Shown: piece after piece, positions 60,017 through 64,000 of the stretch | Position numbering within the stretch: position 1 is the stretch's first letter | Layout of the letters: every line of letters starts with the position of its first letter | Assembly: GCF_001908375.1 (NCBI RefSeq) | Contig: NZ_CP017244.1 | Coordinates: forward strand, 806,001 to 870,000 | Source of the DNA: Rhizobium etli 8C-3 | GTDB taxonomy: Bacteria; Pseudomonadota; Alphaproteobacteria; Rhizobiales; Rhizobiaceae | Length of the DNA stretch: 64,000 bases | Direction: 5' to 3' | The notes under the pieces: model-generated | What the model was told of the DNA's origin: nothing | The model's database searches: none | What the model saw: only the letters and a program-made list of their open reading frames with translations | Made by a program: the position numbers and the translations under genes

Positions 60017-61513
60017 TTAAGCCGCTACGAAAGGTACCGCTACGAAGATCCTATTGCCGCCACGTTCGACAAGCAGGAGCACTGACTTGCGGCCGGATCT
60101 TGCAGCATAGGTGACGGCGTTCTTCACATCGCCTGCATTATGGACGGCCTTGTTGTTCACCGATACGATGACGTCGCCCGTCTGAATGCCTGCATCGGCG
60201 GCCGTCTTGTCCGGATTGACACTGGCGACGACTGCGCCTGTGACGCTTCTGGGCAGGTTCAGTTCCTCCCGCGTACCCGGCGTCAGATCGGCAAGAGCAA
60301 TTCCGATGCCCGAACCGGCCGGTGTCCTGCCGCTGCTGTCTTCGGCTGCTGCCTGCTTCTCGCCGGTGCCGTTGCTACCGATGGTGACGGCGAGATCGGT
60401 GCTCTGGCCGTCACGCCAGACGGTGAGCGTCTCTCGGGCGCCCGGCGACATGTCGGCGACGAGACGCGAGAGGTCTTTCGGCGTCTTTACGGCCTCGCTG
60501 CCTAAGGCGGTGATGATATCGCCCGTTTTCACACCGGCGCGTGCGGCAGGACTCCCCCCGGTTACGCCTGCAACGAGCGCACCCTGCGAGGCATTGAGCC
60601 CAACGGCATCTGCAACATCCTTGGTAACTGCCTGGATCTGCACGCCGAGGTAACCATGCTCGATCGACCCGTCCTTCTGAAGCTTGGCGACGATCGCCTT
60701 GGCCTCATCGGAGGGAATGGCAAAACCGACGCCGACACTGCCGCCGTTTGGTGAATAGATCGCCGTGTTGATGCCGACGACATTGCCGTTGTGGTCGACG
60801 AGCGGACCGCCGGAATTGCCGTGATTGATCGGGGCGTCGATCTGGATGAAGTCGTCGTAGGGACCACTGTGCAGATCGCGGCCGCGGGCCGACACGATAC
60901 CAGCTGTGACTGTCGTGCCGATGCCGAAGGGATTGCCGATGGCCAGGATCTGATCGCCAAGCTTTAGCGTATCAGATTCGCCCCAGGAAATCGTTGCAAG
61001 CTGCTTCGAAGCTTCAATCTTTAAGACAGCGATATCAGACTTCGCATCGGCACCGATCAGCTTGGCCGGCAGTTCCGTTCCATCATCGAGTGTCACCTTG
61101 ATGCCCAATGCATTGTCGATCACATGATTGTTGGTGACGATGACGCCATCGGGGCTGATGATGAAACCGGAGCCGAGCGCCATGGCACGCTCACCGTGCT
61201 GATGCTGCGGCGCCTGTTTCGGAAATGGTATGCCTTGCTGTTCGAAGAACTGCCGGAATTGCTCGTCCATCGGCGATTGGTCGTCGTCGGCGCTGGCGTC
61301 GGCCCTCATCGTCGTGGTGATCGTGACGACGGCAGGCTTGTCGGCATCAACGACGGAGGCGAAAGAGCCGCTGGCCGAAAGCGCGCCCTGGGTTCCGGCC
61401 GCAGAGGCCGCGGCATTGGATGCGTTGATGGCAAACGGCGCGACGGCAGTGGCGGCGATAATCGCTACGCCGATCAGCGCTGCGGTGCGATGCTTGGGGA
61501 GGATTGGTAACAT
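60017..61513 (-). CDS. degP: DegP/HtrA-family periplasmic serine protease
   Basis: 498 residues. An N-terminal hydrophobic signal or anchor (about 8-30) precedes a trypsin-like domain with the triad His in VTNNHVID, Asp in AKSDIAVLKI and Ser in NHGNSGGPL, and two PDZ domains (about 275-365 and 395-490). It degrades or refolds damaged envelope proteins. A Gln/His-rich stretch (PKQAPQHQHGERA) marks the regulatory loop. I start at ATG 61513 because it begins the signal segment; the longer frame upstream lacks such a feature. Several paralogues are usual in rhizobia. Confidence 0.94.
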   Translation of the reverse strand: MLPILPKHRTAALIGVAIIAATAVAPFAINASNAAASAAGTQGALSASGSFASVVDADKPAVVTITTTMRADASADDDQSPMDEQFRQFFEQQGIPFPKQAPQHQHGERAMALGSGFIISPDGVIVTNNHVIDNALGIKVTLDDGTELPAKLIGADAKSDIAVLKIEASKQLATISWGESDTLKLGDQILAIGNPFGIGTTVTAGIVSARGRDLHSGPYDDFIQIDAPINHGNSGGPLVDHNGNVVGINTAIYSPNGGSVGVGFAIPSDEAKAIVAKLQKDGSIEHGYLGVQIQAVTKDVADAVGLNASQGALVAGVTGGSPAARAGVKTGDIITALGSEAVKTPKDLSRLVADMSPGARETLTVWRDGQSTDLAVTIGSNGTGEKQAAAEDSSGRTPAGSGIGIALADLTPGTREELNLPRSVTGAVVASVNPDKTAADAGIQTGDVIVSVNNKAVHNAGDVKNAVTYAARSGRKSVLLLVERGGNRIFVAVPFVAA

Positions 61514-61697
61514 GGTGACAAGTCCCTTGCGAAGTACTGCATGGCGGCGTCTTGGTTCCATGTCGGGGAACGCGGGCGTCGGGTGAACGTGGCGCCAATT
61601 CTTTGGCCTCCAGAGGACATCGAGACTGTCGCGAATGCTGCCGGTTTGAAGAAATGGCGTCGCGAAAAGATATGCTCTGGCCAATGCCCATTTTCAA

Positions 61698-61726
61698 ATT
61701 AAATGTTCATTACCGTTTCATTGCAA
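61698..61726 (-). promoter_or_regulatory. Possible sigma-70-type promoter of degP gene
   Basis: On the minus strand, TTGCAA and TTTAAT are separated by exactly 17 bases in an AT-rich part of the gap upstream of the protease gene. The untranslated leader would be about 175 bases. The match is fair (four and five of six bases), with no experimental support. Confidence 0.35.
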
Positions 61727-61802
61727 AAATGTAAGAATTACAGCTGGTTATTGCTACCGTAAACCAATGCGGGCGGGTGCCAAGCGGTCGGCGGTACTCG
61801 CA

Positions 61803-63215
61803 TCAGCGAACCGCTTTCAATTTCTTTGCAAGTTCGGCTGCGATGAAGACAGCATGTTCGCTTACCTGCGGCAGCCCCATCAGTTCTCCAAAAGTGCCAC
61901 GCGCAAGCGGACCCGAGATCAGCAATGAGGAATCCGCCACCCCATCCGTTCCGACCGCTTCGGAGCTCTCGTTGCAGGCGATTCCGAGGCCGGTCGGATC
62001 GAGCGTTAGATGACCGCTCTGCGCGAGTTCGTGCAGCCACATCTGGCTTTGGAGAATGCCGCCATGGGCAGGACCGGTGGTCACGACCACGGCATCGAAG
62101 CGTTTCTCCACGCGCTCGCCACTTCGCCTCAATAGAAATACATCGATCGCCGCTCCGTCGATTTTTGCACCGGCTACGCAAGCGGCAAGGATCTCGAGGC
62201 GTCCGTCAGCGATCGCCCGGTCCAGCACCTCTTCGACCTGCGGTGCGATGCGGAAGCGATGGACGTCCCAGTAAGGTCGCAAATGACGCACGATGCGCTG
62301 CCGCTCGGCGAGAGGCAGATTGCGCCAGATTTCATGGCCGTTGCTGCGGACCTGATCGATGACTGCATGCCAGCTTTCGCCGAGTTCGGCAGCCTGCGCG
62401 ATCGAGTTTCGGACGTTGCGGAGCAGTGCTGCAGCGCTTGTTGCCGGCTCGGAAAGGAAGTCGCCCAAGGGCTCCTGCGGGCACGGCGGGTGCCCGCGAG
62501 AACGAAGCCCTCGGCGGGAGATCGAGGTGATCGGACCTTGATGGCCGCTGCGTGTTAGAGACGCGATGATATCGGCGGATGTCAAGCCGTTGCCGACAAT
62601 GAGGACCCGATCGTCGGGACGGATGGCATCGAGTGAGCCGGGGCGCGTCGGATCGGCAAAAAAGCGCGGGTGGCCGGCCAATGCGGCGCAGAGGCTGGGC
62701 GGTGCAGAGGGGGCTGGATGGCTGGTGGCGATTACGAGTAAATCTGCGCGCATCTCCTCGCCATCGCTGTCGGTGATCATCCAAGCCTTTGGGTCGGGTA
62801 ACACCCTTTTTACACGCGTCCTCCTGTGCTCTATCCTGCCGTTTTCAAGGTATGGGCGCAGTCTCGCAGCGACATAGGCGCCGAAGAGCCGGCGTTGAGG
62901 ATAGAGATTGCCATTCGGCCATAATGCTTCCGGATCGTCCGCGACACCATCGGTATCGGCAATCCAATCAAGGAAATCCTCCGGTTCATCGGGAAGCAGA
63001 CTCATACGGGCTGCCGGAACATTGATGCGGTGGGAAGGGTCGTCCGTATCATAGGCAAGCCCGCGGCCCAATTCGCGGCGCGGCTCAAAGACGATGAGGC
63101 GCGCCATCTCGTGCATTGTCCTTGCGAGGTGAAAGGCTACTCCCGCGCCGGAAAAGCCGCCGCCAACAATGGCAATGGCCGGTCTTTTGACACTATCCGT
63201 TTGGGTTTTCGTCAC
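61803..63215 (-). CDS. FAD/NAD(P)-binding oxidoreductase-like protein
   Basis: 470 residues. An N-terminal dinucleotide-binding motif (AIAIVGGGFSGAGVAFHLAR) with FEPRRELGRGLAYDTDDPSHRINVPAARM, then LLVIATSHP and a second nucleotide motif RVLIVGNGLTSADIIASL, identify the FAD-NAD(P)-binding family (YdhS-like). Substrates are unknown for most members; a role in redox or siderophore-type metabolism is only a guess. No signal peptide. It is the only gene between degP and the partial GMC oxidoreductase, all on the minus strand. Confidence 0.85.
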   Translation of the reverse strand: MTKTQTDSVKRPAIAIVGGGFSGAGVAFHLARTMHEMARLIVFEPRRELGRGLAYDTDDPSHRINVPAARMSLLPDEPEDFLDWIADTDGVADDPEALWPNGNLYPQRRLFGAYVAARLRPYLENGRIEHRRTRVKRVLPDPKAWMITDSDGEEMRADLLVIATSHPAPSAPPSLCAALAGHPRFFADPTRPGSLDAIRPDDRVLIVGNGLTSADIIASLTRSGHQGPITSISRRGLRSRGHPPCPQEPLGDFLSEPATSAAALLRNVRNSIAQAAELGESWHAVIDQVRSNGHEIWRNLPLAERQRIVRHLRPYWDVHRFRIAPQVEEVLDRAIADGRLEILAACVAGAKIDGAAIDVFLLRRSGERVEKRFDAVVVTTGPAHGGILQSQMWLHELAQSGHLTLDPTGLGIACNESSEAVGTDGVADSSLLISGPLARGTFGELMGLPQVSEHAVFIAAELAKKLKAVR

Positions 63216-63423
63216 CGATGCTAATCCAACTTTGTTTAGATTTGGAAGGAGCTTGAGGCCTCTTCGAGGCTCGGCCTAGCCGGTATTTGGGGCCGACGCG
63301 GTAAAATAATCTATAATGGAGATCAATTTGAACCTGCAACTGCACTCACAGAGGCCAATATAAACTCGTTTCGCCAAGGTTCTTCAATAAAACCTGAGGT
63401 TGCTCGAACTCTGCAGAAAAATG

Positions 63424-64000
63424 CTAGGGCGCCGGCTGGATGATGTGCTGCGCGAGGCGAATTGCAAGGGCCATTGCCGTCAATGTTGGATTGGCTTGGC
63501 TCGACGTCGGAAAGACAGAAGAACTCGCAATATATGCGTTAGCAAGATCGAAGATCTTCAAGTTCGCGTCGACGACGGCTTCGTTGCGGTTCCTTCCCAT
63601 GCGTGTCAGTCCAATCTGATGCGTGCCATGGCGGATGCGCGTAGTGATGGCACTTGCAAGCGTATCGTCATTTCGATCGAGATCGAGTTGACCCAGGCAG
63701 TTTTTTTCAAGCCAGGCATTGAGGAGCCGATGGGTGCGAACGAGTGCATGGATATTTTCGTCGAGCACGCGCATGTCGATCGTCAGCCGCGGCATGAAGA
63801 AGGCATCGACACTGTCAGACAAACGCACGTGGCTTTGTCTGTCCGGGAAATGTTCGGCATGGAAAGCGAGCCTGTAGGTCAAACGGCTGTTATTGATGAA
63901 GAAGCCGGGTTTCCTGGCGCTTCGCCGATAGCGATTGCGTAAATAACCTGGTAGCTGCCTGACAATCTCGGTTGGGTTGATTGCGAGGTTCTTGAGATGG
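63424..64000 (-). CDS. GMC-family oxidoreductase, C-terminal part (5' end outside window)
   Basis: About 191 residues are visible; the frame is open to the right edge, so the N-terminal FAD-binding part is missing. The C-terminal GMC domain is clear from RHGTHQIGLTRMG, with the conserved His, and DANLKIFDLANAYIASSSVFPTSSQANPTLTAMALA, with the conserved Asn. Members oxidise sugars, alcohols or cholines with FAD. The 208-bp gap to the next gene downstream contains no other gene. Confidence 0.88.
   Translation of the reverse strand, partial: HLKNLAINPTEIVRQLPGYLRNRYRRSARKPGFFINNSRLTYRLAFHAEHFPDRQSHVRLSDSVDAFFMPRLTIDMRVLDENIHALVRTHRLLNAWLEKNCLGQLDLDRNDDTLASAITTRIRHGTHQIGLTRMGRNRNEAVVDANLKIFDLANAYIASSSVFPTSSQANPTLTAMALAIRLAQHIIQPAP

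Overview
The window looks like a chromosome or large-plasmid segment of an alphaproteobacterium of the Rhizobiaceae, most likely Rhizobium sensu lato. This rests on high GC coding sequence, a rhizobial-style type VI secretion (T6SS) locus, a CIRCE-controlled groESL, a sugar ABC/LacI cassette and several small proteins of rhizobial character. Species assignment cannot be made from sequence reading alone.

Region 1 (1-35.9 kb) is an essentially complete T6SS locus. A long minus-strand unit reads tssA-tssB-tssC-hcp-tssE-tssF-tssG-tagH(fha)-tssJ-tssK-tssL-tssM-tagF and runs without a break into an effector module: DUF2169 adaptor, degenerate ketosynthase-like protein, DUF4150 (PAAR-like) effector, putative immunity protein. 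Most junctions overlap by a few bases. It converges on a plus-strand vgrG unit (vgrG, DUF6484 protein, short TIGR02270-type protein). Upstream of vgrG on the minus strand is a secreted caspase-like/Sel1-repeat protein followed by a partial gene. Upstream of tssA is a PpkA-type kinase, divergent from clpV. Beyond clpV are an OmpA-family protein and a plus-strand trio: PP2C phosphatase (PppA), membrane-anchored M15 peptidase, and a hybrid protein joining a DotU-like N-terminus to an IcmF-like C-terminus without the NTPase. PpkA, PppA and the FHA protein form the known threonine-phosphorylation switch, with TagF as a separate post-translational regulator.

Region 2 (36-40 kb) is a patchwork of small genes: two small unknown proteins, a VOC protein, a small membrane protein, tRNA-Val(TAC), a methyltransferase and a DUF1275 membrane protein.

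Region 3 (40-47.2 kb) is a self-contained minus-strand carbohydrate cassette: LacI regulator, solute-binding protein, two permeases, GH127 beta-L-arabinofuranosidase-like enzyme and ATPase. Two near-identical 17-bp operators sit just upstream of lacI. The logic is uptake of an arabinofuranosyl-containing saccharide followed by cytoplasmic cleavage.

Region 4 (47.3-52 kb) is heat-shock related: groES-groEL with a perfect CIRCE element, a divergent Hsp20, and small unknown genes. Region 5 (52-60 kb) holds a 2-hydroxyacid dehydrogenase and then a tightly coupled leucine/isovalerate catabolic operon (isovaleryl-CoA dehydrogenase, methylcrotonyl-CoA carboxylase beta and alpha, HMG-CoA lyase, methylglutaconyl-CoA hydratase-like). 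Region 6 (60-64 kb) has a DegP/HtrA protease, an FAD/NAD(P)-binding protein and the C-terminal part of a GMC oxidoreductase cut by the window edge.

The least conventional material lies in the T6SS locus: the DotU/IcmF hybrid, the ketosynthase fold lacking catalytic residues between adaptor and effector, the effector's C-terminal domain with its putative immunity protein, and a TssE with a large internal insertion.
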